The notes under the pieces were generated by a model that had not been told where the DNA came from, did not search any database, and saw only the letters and a program-made list of their open reading frames with translations. Made by a program: the position numbers and the translations under genes. A DNA stretch of 64,000 nt from Chelatococcus reniformis (lineage in GTDB: Bacteria; Pseudomonadota; Alphaproteobacteria; Rhizobiales; Beijerinckiaceae): assembly GCF_014640075.1 (NCBI RefSeq), contig NZ_BMGG01000003.1:601308-665307 (forward strand), in the 5' to 3' direction. Positions within the stretch are counted from its first letter, which is position 1. Every line of letters begins with the position of its first letter. This document shows, piece after piece, positions 53,451-62,546 of this stretch.

Positions 53451-54089
53451 ATGAGCGACAGCCGAGAGGTCACCCTCTACCACTGGCCGCACTCACGGTC
53501 GGCCGGGACATTGGTGCTGCTCGAAGAGCTCGGCGCGCCCTACAAACTCGAGATCATCGACATCACCAAGGGCGTGCAGCGCGAACCGACCTTCCTTGCC
53601 ATCAATCCGATGGGCAAGCTGCCGACGATCCGCGTCGGCGCAGCCGTCGTCACGGAGCAGGTGGCGATCTACACCTATCTCGCCGACCTCTTCCCCGAGG
53701 CGGGCCTGGCGCCGGCGCTGAGCGACCCGCTGCGCGGCCCATACCTGCGCTGGCTGGTCTTCTACGCCGCCTGCTTCGAGCCGGCGATGGGCGACATTGC
53801 GGGCAAGCGCGACCCGGGGCCGGCGATGAGCTCCCCCTACGGCAGCGCCGACGCGGTGCTCGGCACGCTGCTCGGGCAGTTGCGCCAGGGGCCCTACATG
53901 CTTGGCGAGCGCTTCACCGCCGTCGACGTGCTGTGGGGCTCGGCGCTCGGCTTCATGACCGCCTTTAAGCTCGTGCCTGAAGCACCCGAGGTGATGGCCT
54001 ATCTGGCGCGTGTCGGCGGCCGCCCGGCGTCGGCGCGCGCCGACGCGGTCAACGCCAAGATCATGGCCGGCACCTCAGGCGCGGCATGA
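53451..54089 (+). CDS. Glutathione S-transferase family protein
   Basis: 212 residues: an N-terminal thioredoxin-like domain (LYHWPHSRSAGTLVLLEELG, NPMGKLPTIRVG, VTEQVAIYTYLAD) and a helical C-terminal domain with GERFTAVDVLWGSAL. The serine of HSRS is the probable thiol-activating residue. The substrate is unknown. GGGAGG precedes the ATG, and the stop codon overlaps the next start (ATGA), so it is translated with the CoA-transferase gene, which suggests a catabolic role. Confidence 0.9.
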   Translation: MSDSREVTLYHWPHSRSAGTLVLLEELGAPYKLEIIDITKGVQREPTFLAINPMGKLPTIRVGAAVVTEQVAIYTYLADLFPEAGLAPALSDPLRGPYLRWLVFYAACFEPAMGDIAGKRDPGPAMSSPYGSADAVLGTLLGQLRQGPYMLGERFTAVDVLWGSALGFMTAFKLVPEAPEVMAYLARVGGRPASARADAVNAKIMAGTSGAA

Positions 54090-55408
54090 GGCTTCCCTCC
54101 GCAGTCGATATCGCGGCGCTCGATCTCGCCGGCCTGGTGCGGCCGGGCGACACGGTCGTCGTCGGCCAGGGCACCGGCGAGCCGCAGGCCCTGACCGAGG
54201 CCCTGGTCGCCCAGCGCGCCGCCTACGCCGGCGCCCGGGTGTTCGTCGGGCCGTTGTTCTCCGACACCTTCGCGCCGGAGCGGACCGAAGGGCTCGCCTT
54301 CTCCGGCTACGGCGCGATCTCGCGCGCCGGCCAGATCGCCCGGGCCGGGCGGCTCGACCCGGTGGCCGCCCACTACAGCGCCCTGCCCGGCCTCTTCGCC
54401 GACGGCGTCATTCCGGCCGATGTGGTGATGCTGCAGCTGACGCCGGGCGACGACGGCCGGCCGCCGAGCCTCGGCATGGTCACGGACTATCTGGTCGCGG
54501 CAGCGCGGCGCGCCCGCCTCGTCATCGCCCAGGTCAATGCCGAACAGCCCTGGACCTTCGGTGGCGAACTGCCCGACGACGTGCGCATCGACATCTGCGT
54601 GGAGGCGGCGCGGCCGCCGGTGGAGCTGGCGCCGGCCCGCGTCGGGCCGGCCGAGGAGGCCATCGCCGCCCACGTGGCGGCGCTGGTGCCCGACGGGGCC
54701 GTCATCGAGATCGGCATCGGCGCCATGCCCGACGCCATCCTCTCGGCGCTGATGGGCCACCGCGACCTCGGCTTCCACTCCGGCATGATCAGCGACCGCA
54801 CCGTCGACCTGATCGAGGCCGGCGTCATCACCAATGCCCGCAAGCCGTTCGACACCGGCATCACCATCGCCGGCTGCCTGTTCGGCGGCCGCAAGCTGTT
54901 TCGCTTCGCCGACCGCAACCCGGCGCTGCGGATGGCGCTCCCCACCTATACCCACGGCCACGGCGTGCTGGCGCGCCTGCCCGCCTTCGTCGGGCTGAAC
55001 TCGGCCGTCGAGGTCGACCTCACCGGCCAGATCAATGCCGAGGTGGTGGATGGGGCCTACGTCGGCGGCGTCGGCGGCCAAGTCGATTTCGTGCGCGGGG
55101 CGCTCGCCTCGCCCGGCGGCCGCTCGGTGATCGCGCTGCCGGCGACGGCCCGCAAGGGTAGCGTCAGCCGCATCGTGCCGGCGCTCACCGGCCCGGTGAC
55201 CACGCCGCGCAGCGATGCCGACACCTTCGTCACCGAGTTCGGCGTGGCCGAGCTCAAGGGCCTGCCGCTCGCTGAACGTGCCAGGCGGATGATCGCCATC
55301 GCCGATCCGGCCTTCCGCGAGGACCTGGAACGCCAGGCGCGGGCACTGTTTCCGGGCGGCTTTCCCACCGTCGTGTCGACCTCCAAGCCACAGGATCACA
55401 GCCGATGA
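54086..55408 (+). CDS. Acetyl-CoA hydrolase/CoA-transferase family protein
   Basis: 440 residues, two CoA-transferase I domains. The catalytic glutamate is E309 in GLNSAVEVDLTGQINAE, and GGVGGQVDFVRGA and FVTEFGVAELKG are typical of 4-hydroxybutyrate CoA-transferase and acetyl-CoA hydrolase relatives. It would move CoA between acids. Coupled to GST upstream and to the racemase-like gene downstream by 4-bp overlaps. Confidence 0.9.
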   Translation: MRLPSAVDIAALDLAGLVRPGDTVVVGQGTGEPQALTEALVAQRAAYAGARVFVGPLFSDTFAPERTEGLAFSGYGAISRAGQIARAGRLDPVAAHYSALPGLFADGVIPADVVMLQLTPGDDGRPPSLGMVTDYLVAAARRARLVIAQVNAEQPWTFGGELPDDVRIDICVEAARPPVELAPARVGPAEEAIAAHVAALVPDGAVIEIGIGAMPDAILSALMGHRDLGFHSGMISDRTVDLIEAGVITNARKPFDTGITIAGCLFGGRKLFRFADRNPALRMALPTYTHGHGVLARLPAFVGLNSAVEVDLTGQINAEVVDGAYVGGVGGQVDFVRGALASPGGRSVIALPATARKGSVSRIVPALTGPVTTPRSDADTFVTEFGVAELKGLPLAERARRMIAIADPAFREDLERQARALFPGGFPTVVSTSKPQDHSR

Positions 55409-56556
55409 CCGGACCGCTCGCAGGCCTTCGCATCGTGGAAATGGCGGCCATCGGCCCGACCCCGATGGCCGCCATGCTGATGGCGGACCTGGGCGCCACC
55501 GTCATCCGCGTCGAGCGCCAGGCGCCGAGCGGCCTCGGCGTGCCCCGCCCCCCGCGCTACAATCTGCTCAACCGCAACCGGCACTCGGCCTCCTTCGACC
55601 TCAAGCATCCCGACGGCATCGCCGCGACCCTCGACCTGATCGCCGGCGCGGACGCCCTGATCGAGGGCTTCCGCCCCGGCACCATGGAGCGCCTGGGGCT
55701 GGGGCCGGACGTGTGCCTCGCCCGCAACCCCCGTCTGGTCTATGGCCGCATGACCGGCTGGGGGCAGACCGGCCCGCTGGCGCCGACCGCCGGCCACGAC
55801 ATGAACTACCTGGGCCTCACCGGGGCGCTGTTCGCCATCGGCCGCAAGGACCAGGCGCCGACGCCCCCCCTCAATCTGGTCGCCGACTACGGCGGCGGCG
55901 CCCTCTACCTCGCCTTCGGCGTGGTCTGCGCGCTGCTGGAGGCGAAGCGCTCGGGCCAGGGCCAGGTGGTCGACGCGGCCATGGTCGACGGGGCCGCCTC
56001 GCTGATGACGTCGGCCTACGGCCTGCACGAGGGCGGGCTCTACAAGGACGAACGCGGCGCCAACATCCTCGACAGCGGCGCGCCGTTCTACGAGGTCTAC
56101 GCCTGCGCCGACGGCGGCTTCATCGCCGTGGCGCCGATCGAGGAGAAGTTCCGCGAGGAGTTCTACCGTCTGCTGGGCGTCGACCGCGCCTCCCTGCCCA
56201 ACGACGACGACAGGGCCAACTGGCCGGCCGTGAAGGAGACCATCGCCGCGCGCATCGCCACGCGCACGCGCGCGCAGTGGGAGGAGACGTTCGCCGGCAG
56301 CGATGCCTGCGTTTCGCCGGTGCTGTCCATGGCGGAGGCGCCCAAGCATGCGCACATCGCCGCGCGTGACACCTTCATCGAGATCGACGGCGTGGTGCAG
56401 CCGGCACCTGCCCCTCGCTTCAGCCGCACCGTGCCGGCCACGCCGACGGCGCCGGAGTTGCCCGGCGCCGGCACCGAGGCCGCGTTGGCCGAATGGGGCT
56501 TTTCCGCGGAGCGCATCGCCAAGCTCAAGAGCGCCGGGGTAATCGGCAACCGCTGA
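55405..56556 (+). CDS. CaiB/BaiF family protein, alpha-methylacyl-CoA racemase-like
   Basis: 383 residues of the family III CoA-transferase fold. H131 (TAGHDMNYLGLTG) and D161 (LVADYGGGALYLA), 30 residues apart, match the catalytic H126/D156 pair of alpha-methylacyl-CoA racemase (MCR numbering), so racemisation of 2-methylacyl-CoA is more likely than CoA transfer. It is the last gene of its unit, overlapping the CoA-transferase by ATGA. With the MaoC, MFE-like SDR and SCP2-thiolase genes it supports degradation of methyl-branched acids. Confidence 0.88.
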   Translation: MTGPLAGLRIVEMAAIGPTPMAAMLMADLGATVIRVERQAPSGLGVPRPPRYNLLNRNRHSASFDLKHPDGIAATLDLIAGADALIEGFRPGTMERLGLGPDVCLARNPRLVYGRMTGWGQTGPLAPTAGHDMNYLGLTGALFAIGRKDQAPTPPLNLVADYGGGALYLAFGVVCALLEAKRSGQGQVVDAAMVDGAASLMTSAYGLHEGGLYKDERGANILDSGAPFYEVYACADGGFIAVAPIEEKFREEFYRLLGVDRASLPNDDDRANWPAVKETIAARIATRTRAQWEETFAGSDACVSPVLSMAEAPKHAHIAARDTFIEIDGVVQPAPAPRFSRTVPATPTAPELPGAGTEAALAEWGFSAERIAKLKSAGVIGNR

Positions 56557-56568
56557 TGGCACCAGGCC

Positions 56569-57627
56569 TCAGACGGCGGGCTGGCTCCCGGCCCGCTGCT
56601 CGAGGAGTTGGTTCACCTCGCCGCCCAGCAGAATGATGACCGCCGAGATCCAGATCCAGGTCATGAAGCCGATGGCGGCGCCGAGCGAGCCGTAGGTCTC
56701 GTTGTACGAGCCGAAATGCGCGACATACCAGGAGAACAGCATCGACGCGGCGATCCAGGCGATCGCCGCGATGGTGCTGCCCCAAAGCAGCCGGCGCACG
56801 GCCGGCTCGCGCCGGGAAGGACCGATGCGGTAGACCAGCATCAGGCCTGCGGTGATGACGACGAACATCGCCGGCCAGCGCGCGACGTCGACGATGCGAT
56901 CCGTCTCGCCGGCCAGCCCCAGGAACCTGAGCGCCACGGGAACGCCGACGACGCCGGCCATGGCGAGCATGGCGAACAACAGCGCTCCGACGGTAAACAG
57001 CAGCGACAGCGCGTTGAGCGCGAGGAAACTGCGCCGCTCTGTTTCTCCGTAGACGACGTTGAGCGCATCGAAGAGCGCCTTCATGCCGGCGTTGGCGCTC
57101 CAGAGCGCGATGACGAAGCCGAAGGCGAAGGCATAGCTCAGAATGCCGCTGCCCTTGGCGGTGATGCGGGTGATCTGCTCGCGCAGGATGTCGAGGGCTC
57201 CGCCCGGCAGTACACCCGCCAGCAGCCCAAGATGCTCACCTATGGTGGATGCATCGGCGAACAGCCCGTAGATCGAGATCAGCGCGATGATGGCGGGGAA
57301 GATCGCCAGCAGGGCATAGAAGGTGACGCCCGCCGCCACCGCCAAGACCCGGTCCCGATCGATCTCCGCGTACAGGTGCCAGAGCGCGCCCGTCCAGCCC
57401 GGCGCAACGGTCATCGTGGATGCGGAGGTCGATACACCGGCCGCCGGCGGGCTTGAGTCGACCGGCTGGAGCACGAAGGCCCTGGGCAGCCGCAGTCGCC
57501 CACCCCTGTCATTATGCGCCGGCTCGCGCTGCCATAGCGCCCATGCGCCGAGCGCGATGCCGAGGAGGATGGCCGCACCCGAGCGGCGCTTCGGCCCATG
57601 TTCGGATGGGTACTCCAGATGTGCCAT
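56569..57627 (-). CDS. YihY/BrkB family membrane protein
   Basis: 352 residues. A single hydrophobic helix near the N-terminus and a proline-rich linker precede the six-helix YihY domain (about 95-345; AAGVTFYALLAIFPAIIALISIYGL, NVVYGETERRSFLALNALSL, TYGSLGAAIGFMTWIWISAVIILLGGEVN). Often misnamed ribonuclease BN; the true role is unknown, possibly transport. ATG at 57627 has GGAG seven bases upstream; a longer frame has no support. Confidence 0.87.
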   Translation of the reverse strand: MAHLEYPSEHGPKRRSGAAILLGIALGAWALWQREPAHNDRGGRLRLPRAFVLQPVDSSPPAAGVSTSASTMTVAPGWTGALWHLYAEIDRDRVLAVAAGVTFYALLAIFPAIIALISIYGLFADASTIGEHLGLLAGVLPGGALDILREQITRITAKGSGILSYAFAFGFVIALWSANAGMKALFDALNVVYGETERRSFLALNALSLLFTVGALLFAMLAMAGVVGVPVALRFLGLAGETDRIVDVARWPAMFVVITAGLMLVYRIGPSRREPAVRRLLWGSTIAAIAWIAASMLFSWYVAHFGSYNETYGSLGAAIGFMTWIWISAVIILLGGEVNQLLEQRAGSQPAV

Positions 57628-57778
57628 GTCCCGCTCCGCGAGCGAACGCCCAGTGCTGGCAAGAACACACGGACGGATCGCGGGTTCCCGGGACGGCGCC
57701 GCGATCTCGCGGCCCGGAGCCGGACCGGGCCAAGCGATCACCCGAGCCCCGGGGCAGCGCGGGCGGCCTCGCCTCGGA

Positions 57779-58162
57779 TCACGCCCGCAGCTGCTTGCTG
57801 ACGGCGGCCACGATCTCCGGCAGGCGGTAGGGCTTCTGGATGACCACGCTCCGGGGCACCGGCCGAGGTCGCTCGGTGGAGTACGCCGTGGCGTAGATGA
57901 TCTGCATGTCCGGCCGCCTCAGACGCGCGCGCTCGGCCAGGTCCCAGCCATCGAGCTCCCCCGGCAGCCGGATATCCGTCAAAAGCAGGTCGACATGGTG
58001 CTGCGCCAGCAGGATCATCGCCTCGTCGGCGGTCTCGCTCTGCAGAACGCGATAGCCCACGTCCGAGAGCTCCCGGGCGACCATGTCGCGGACAAGCCAC
58101 TCGTCCTCCACGACGAGGATCGTCAGAAAGGCATCATCCCGGCCTTTAGCTGTTTCCGTCAT
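57779..58162 (-). CDS. Single-domain response regulator
   Basis: 127 residues, one receiver domain and no output domain. The acidic pair is in LVVEDEWLVRDM, the phospho-acceptor in LLLTDIRLPGELDGW, T/S in YATAYST and the lysine in VIQKPYRLPE. Such stand-alone receivers in Rhizobiales often take phosphate from HWE kinases and can feed or drain the PhyR pathway. No kinase gene is beside it. Confidence 0.9.
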   Translation of the reverse strand: MTETAKGRDDAFLTILVVEDEWLVRDMVARELSDVGYRVLQSETADEAMILLAQHHVDLLLTDIRLPGELDGWDLAERARLRRPDMQIIYATAYSTERPRPVPRSVVIQKPYRLPEIVAAVSKQLRA

Positions 58163-58527
58163 TTTGCCCTTTCATCCGCGAGGCGGCGTGCGCATGCACC
58201 CGCCCCGTACGCCGTAACTAGTCGCAATCCGCTTCGTGCACACGCACAACCATAAGACTATTCTGCGGGACATCCGGACTTTTGTTGGGTCAGGCAGTGC
58301 AGCTGCCCGTTGAGTCCGGGCGCCCTCTTGGCGTATGGACGGCGCGCGGCTGCCCTCCGGGACCCGCGCAGAGACGGGTTGGGTGGCGAAACGGGCGAAT
58401 GTCGGGAGCGGTGCGAGGCTGGTGGCGACCCGCTGGAATGCGGCGGAGCCGTACCAGGACGTCTCCGGCGGCCCGCACGTCCTGTTCCCGGCCCAGTTGC
58501 TGAATGCGCCGGCAGCGCAGGCGAGTG
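58163..58527. other. Divergent intergenic region, no gene seen
   Basis: It lies between the response regulator and the glycosyltransferase genes. Short frames on both strands lack start signals and family features. A purely regulatory role is assumed; I found no clear promoter. Confidence 0.4.
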
Positions 58528-59532
58528 ATGTTCAACGACCCTCCCTCTGAGGCCGCCGCCATCGGCGATGCACTGTGTGGACGCGCCACCAAGCTCGACA
58601 TCGTCATCGTCAACTGGAACTCCGGCGATCTGCTGGGCGCGTGCCTCGACGCCCTGGCCGCGGCCGCCGCGGCGCGCGATCTCCACGTGATCGTGGTCGA
58701 CAACGCATCGCGCGACGGCTCGGACGCGGTTGCAACCGCCCCGCGGCCCGGCCTTGCGGTGACGCTCATACGCAATGCGATGAACCGGGGCTTCGCGGCC
58801 GCGTGTAACCAGGGGGCGGCGCGGGGCCAGAGCCCGCTCGTGCTGTTTCTCAACCCGGACACCCGTGTCGAGCCGGACACGCTGACCAAGGCCATGGACT
58901 TTCTGGCGAGCCCGGCGGGCGAGGGTGTCGGCATTCTGGGCGTCAAGCTGCTGGGCGAGGGCGGCCGCACCGAACGCACTTGCGCCCGCGCGCCTTCCCC
59001 GCGTCTGACCCTCGCCCGCGCCGTCGCGCTCGACCGCATCGCACCAGCCTGGGTCCCGCCGCACTTCATGGTCGAATGGGACCACCAGGATACGCGTGAG
59101 GTGGCCCAGGTGATGGGAGCGTTTCTGCTGATCCGCCGGCCGCTGCTCGCCGCTCTCGGTGGTTTCGATGAGCGCTTCTTCGTCTATTACGAGGATCTGG
59201 ATCTCTGCCTGCGGGCGACGCAGAACGGCACCGCGGTCGTCCACTTCGCCGGAGCGAGCGTCTGGCATCAGGGCCAGGGCACGACCGCTCAGGTGAAGGA
59301 CCGGCGGCTGTTCTACATCCTGCGCAGCGAGGTTCTGTTCGCGGCCAAGCACTTCGGCACAGCGATCGCCGTCGCCTTGCTCGCCCTCCAGCTCGCCGTC
59401 CAGATCCCGCTGCGGACCGGGCGCGCCGCAGCTTCAGGGGCGCCGGGGGAGTGGCGCCAGGTGCTGCGCGGCGCCGGGCTCCTGATCCGCGACACCCCGC
59501 GCCTCCTGCGCCGACTGCTGCAGCGCGCCTGA
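58528..59532 (+). CDS. Family 2 glycosyltransferase (WbbL/rhamnosyltransferase-like)
   Basis: 334 residues. GT-A fold with LDIVIVNWNSGDLLGACLDAL, VVDNASRDGS, NRGFAAACNQGA, the metal-site region LFLNPDTRVEPDTL and GFDERFFVYYEDLDLCLR. A hydrophobic C-terminal segment may bind the membrane. It transfers a sugar from a nucleotide donor to a cell-surface glycan; the donor is unknown. ATG at 58528 is chosen; an ATG at 58504 is in frame. It converges with a second glycosyltransferase gene. Confidence 0.9.
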   Translation: MFNDPPSEAAAIGDALCGRATKLDIVIVNWNSGDLLGACLDALAAAAAARDLHVIVVDNASRDGSDAVATAPRPGLAVTLIRNAMNRGFAAACNQGAARGQSPLVLFLNPDTRVEPDTLTKAMDFLASPAGEGVGILGVKLLGEGGRTERTCARAPSPRLTLARAVALDRIAPAWVPPHFMVEWDHQDTREVAQVMGAFLLIRRPLLAALGGFDERFFVYYEDLDLCLRATQNGTAVVHFAGASVWHQGQGTTAQVKDRRLFYILRSEVLFAAKHFGTAIAVALLALQLAVQIPLRTGRAAASGAPGEWRQVLRGAGLLIRDTPRLLRRLLQRA

Positions 59533-59534
59533 GC

Positions 59535-60479
59535 TCACACGTCGGGTGCACCGGCCGGAGGGCCGAGCCGCCCCCTTAGGCCGGCCCATGCGGCACGGCC
59601 GAGGCCGATGGCGACGGAAGGGCGCAGGCCGCTGTCGACCCAGAACAGCAGCGCCTGCATCGGCAGATAGGCCGCCTGCCGCAGCTTGAAGCGCGCGGGC
59701 ACATGGCCAAGCCTGAAGCCGTAGATGGTGTTGCGGACATAGGCGCCCATTCGGAACGCTTTCTGGCGCGGCGTCGCCACGGGGCCGATGCGGATCTCGC
59801 CTTCGCCGACGGTGTGGATCATGGTCACGTCGCGGTCGATCCAGCACGAATAACCGCGAGCCCAGGCGCGAAAGCACCACTCCACGTCGACGGCATCGAT
59901 GAAGTAGTCATCCCGGAACTTGCCGACGCGGCAGAAGGCCTCGAGCGCGATCAGCGAGCCCGACGTCGCCAGCACATCGACGGCGACGGCCGCTCCGGCT
60001 TCGGTCCCTGCTCCGGCGGGCGGGCGCCGGAACAGGCGCGGCGATTTGTAGGCCGCCCCCCGCGACGGCGCCACCATCAGCGGTCCGACCACCGCGGGGT
60101 TGCGGCCCGCCCGCGCAAGCTCCTCGAAGCGCGCCCCGAGGCGGGCCACGAGCCCCTCCGCGGGCCGCGAATCCTGGTCGAACAGGATCAGTCGCGGAAA
60201 GCCGTCCAAGGTCGCCGCCAGGGCGAGCAGATTGAGCGCCGTCGCCACGCCGAAGTTGACCGGGCACTCGATGAGTCCCAAGCGTGGCCGCTGCCTGAGC
60301 TCAGCGCGCAGCTCCGCGTCGATGCGGCCGTTGACCACGGCGAAGACCTTACCGACGTCGGTCTCGACCGCCGCAAGCAGGGCAGTCAGTCGGGCGCGGT
60401 CGGGCCCGAACAGCACGACGCCGGCGGCAACCGCAGAGCGATCGAAGCCGGCTGGGTCACCCACGCTCGTCTCGTCCAT
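59535..60479 (-). CDS. Family 2 glycosyltransferase (rhamnosyltransferase-like)
   Basis: 314 residues. NFGVATALNLLALAA, LILFDQDSRP and DDYFIDAVDVEWCFRAWARGYSCWIDRD are typical of the rhamnosyltransferase branch of GT2. The start ATG overlaps the stop codon of the L,D-transpeptidase gene (TGATG), so the two are made together, perhaps for envelope assembly. Only 2 bp separate it from the converging glycosyltransferase. Confidence 0.88.
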   Translation of the reverse strand: MDETSVGDPAGFDRSAVAAGVVLFGPDRARLTALLAAVETDVGKVFAVVNGRIDAELRAELRQRPRLGLIECPVNFGVATALNLLALAATLDGFPRLILFDQDSRPAEGLVARLGARFEELARAGRNPAVVGPLMVAPSRGAAYKSPRLFRRPPAGAGTEAGAAVAVDVLATSGSLIALEAFCRVGKFRDDYFIDAVDVEWCFRAWARGYSCWIDRDVTMIHTVGEGEIRIGPVATPRQKAFRMGAYVRNTIYGFRLGHVPARFKLRQAAYLPMQALLFWVDSGLRPSVAIGLGRAAWAGLRGRLGPPAGAPDV

Positions 60480-61693
60480 CAATGCTGGGATGCCACCACA
60501 AGCGGTATCGGCGCATCGTCCCCCTCGGCGGCGCGCGTGAGGCCCAGCAGGATGGGCTCGGCGGACGCGGGCGCGTGCGCCAGGTCGATGCGGCTCTGCG
60601 CCGCCGCCGGCGCGGCGGCGGCTGGGAGCGGCACGAATGCGGCCTGAGCCGTGGGCCCGGCCAGCGTGAAGGCGACTTGCACGGGCCGCGCCGGGATCGT
60701 CGCTTTGGCGATCTCGGTGGGCGGCGGCTTCAGCTTGCGGGCCGGGATGATCACCACTTCGCGGCCCGCGAAGGCCAGGGCCTCGGGCCGGCTCACCACG
60801 CCAAGGGCCGGCGAGGCGATGCGGGCGAGCGCGGCAAAGGCCGTATTGGTCCCCCCGTCGGCATAGGTGGTGCGCACGGACGCACTGCCGTCGGCGATCA
60901 GGGTGGCGATCCGTTCCGCCTGGTCGCTCACGCGTGCGCGAGCCTCGGCTTCCTTGGCACGATCCCGATAGGGCGCGAAGGCGTAGCGGCCGCCGGCCAG
61001 ACCGGCCGCAGGCTCCGCGCCAGTGGCCTCGAAGCGGTCCGACCCCTCTTTCAGCTGGCGCCAGAAGTCGATGTTCGGATCATTGCGATGACGGGCCATG
61101 TTCTCGGCCGTCATGCGAAAGGGGAAGGCCTGGAACTGAAAGGCCTGCTGTCCGCCGGCAAAGGCCTCCCGAACGATGGCGAAGATCTCGCCGATCCCCT
61201 TGTCGGTCATGGCATAGCAACCCATCGACGAACAGGTGCCGTGGACCATGAGCGCCGAGCCCGTATAATTTTGGGCGCGGTCATAGGCATTGGGAAAGCC
61301 CGTGTCGAAGGAGAGATAGTAGGCCGAGTTGGGGTTCATCAGTCGTGGCGTGATGGCATAGAATCCCTCCGGCGCCTGACGGTCTCCCACCCGGCGCTTC
61401 GGCCCGAGCTGCCCAGACCAGCGGCAGATCGGAAAGGTCTTGAGGAACACATAGCGGCCGTTGCGCCCAAGCTTCCAAACCTGCAGCTCGGCTTCCCTCT
61501 TGTAAACGCGGATGAGGACCGGCGCCGAGGGGCTGGTGCCGCGCGCCGCCATCAGGGCCTGTGTGGACGCCGGGATGGGCGCCAGGTGCTTGGCAAACTG
61601 CTTGGCGAAGCCCACCGCTCGCGCCGGCGCGACGGCCGCACAGACGCCGAGGAGAACAACAAGCCAGGCCCTGGATCTCCGCGTGCCGCGCAT
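60479..61693 (-). CDS. L,D-transpeptidase-like protein, YafK (ErfK/YkuD) type
   Basis: 404 residues. A signal peptide ends near VAPARA. The YkuD-type domain (about 58-200) has H151 and catalytic C159 in VHGTCSSMGCYAM. The YafK group includes the E. coli enzyme DpaA, which removes Braun lipoprotein from peptidoglycan, so cross-link making or breaking cannot be decided. The C-terminal 170 residues are alanine- and proline-rich and of no known family. The ATG at 61693 begins the signal peptide; no strong ribosome site is visible. Confidence 0.87.
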   Translation of the reverse strand: MRGTRRSRAWLVVLLGVCAAVAPARAVGFAKQFAKHLAPIPASTQALMAARGTSPSAPVLIRVYKREAELQVWKLGRNGRYVFLKTFPICRWSGQLGPKRRVGDRQAPEGFYAITPRLMNPNSAYYLSFDTGFPNAYDRAQNYTGSALMVHGTCSSMGCYAMTDKGIGEIFAIVREAFAGGQQAFQFQAFPFRMTAENMARHRNDPNIDFWRQLKEGSDRFEATGAEPAAGLAGGRYAFAPYRDRAKEAEARARVSDQAERIATLIADGSASVRTTYADGGTNTAFAALARIASPALGVVSRPEALAFAGREVVIIPARKLKPPPTEIAKATIPARPVQVAFTLAGPTAQAAFVPLPAAAAPAAAQSRIDLAHAPASAEPILLGLTRAAEGDDAPIPLVVASQH

Positions 61694-62087
61694 GCGTCGT
61701 TTGCCAGCCTCTCCCGTGCCGCGGCCAAATCGCCATCCCGCCTCCGGCGGGACACATGCCTGCCGCGGCAGACTGCTTCGGCCGCGGGCCGCCGGCAAGT
61801 TCAGCATGGCGATTAGGGCAACATTTGGGGCCGAGCACCCAGGAAGTGGTTGCTCCGCCTGGTCCTGCCGCCGATCGCCAACCGCGCGCATAGACCAATC
61901 GCGAACCGGTTGCTCCGCCGCGCCGGGCAGGCGGACGACAGGCCTCCGTGTGAGCATGCCCTCATTCGCCCAATAGGTAAAGACCGTGACATGCATTGAA
62001 TTGCCGGCCAGAGAAGAAGCCGTGTATTCATCCTTGCAATCCGGCCGACACGGACTAGGTTACGGCTGCATTGAAGGATACGATTCC
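61694..62087. other. Divergent intergenic region before the mucR-like gene
   Basis: No supportable gene. It must hold the promoters of the transpeptidase gene and the mucR-like gene; the latter's ribosome site is GAAGGA. I see no clear inverted repeat. Confidence 0.4.
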
Positions 62088-62546
62088 ATGGCTGATACCC
62101 CTGAGCCCCAGACATTGATCGAGCTGACGGCCGATATCGTTGCTGCTTATGTGGCCAATAACCAACTCGATGGCGCGGCCCTGGCAGCGATCATCGGATC
62201 GGTGCACCAATCCTTGGCAAAGCTGTCGGCAGGCGCCGTCGAGCCGCCGGCCGAGCCGCAGGTACCGGCCGTGCCGATCAAGAAATCGATCATGCCAGAC
62301 TTCATCGTTTGCCTGGAGGACGGCAAGAAGTTCAAATCACTGAAGCGGCATCTGCGGACCGCCTACGACATGACGCCCGAGCAATACCGGGCCAAGTGGA
62401 ACCTGCCGAGCGACTACCCCATGGTGGCGCCCAATTACGCCGCTTCGCGCTCCGCCCTGGCCAAGTCGATGGGCCTCGGCCAGCAGCGGCGCCGGCGCCC
62501 GCCCGAGCCGGTCAGCCGCAGCCCGCGCAAGAAGGCGAACGCCTGA
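62088..62546 (+). CDS. mucR: MucR/Ros-family transcriptional regulator
   Basis: 152 residues with the MucR domain from about 12 to 130. The DNA-binding core is VCLEDGKKFKSLKRHLRTAYDMTPEQYRAKW. Against the Ros zinc site (C79, C82, H92, H97) the ligands here are C75, D78, H88 and Y93, so at least one is lost. Ros-type homologues without zinc are known from Mesorhizobium. MucR proteins silence many genes, often autoregulating, by binding AT-rich sites. ATG at 62088 has AAGGA about nine bases upstream. Confidence 0.92.
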   Translation: MADTPEPQTLIELTADIVAAYVANNQLDGAALAAIIGSVHQSLAKLSAGAVEPPAEPQVPAVPIKKSIMPDFIVCLEDGKKFKSLKRHLRTAYDMTPEQYRAKWNLPSDYPMVAPNYAASRSALAKSMGLGQQRRRRPPEPVSRSPRKKANA

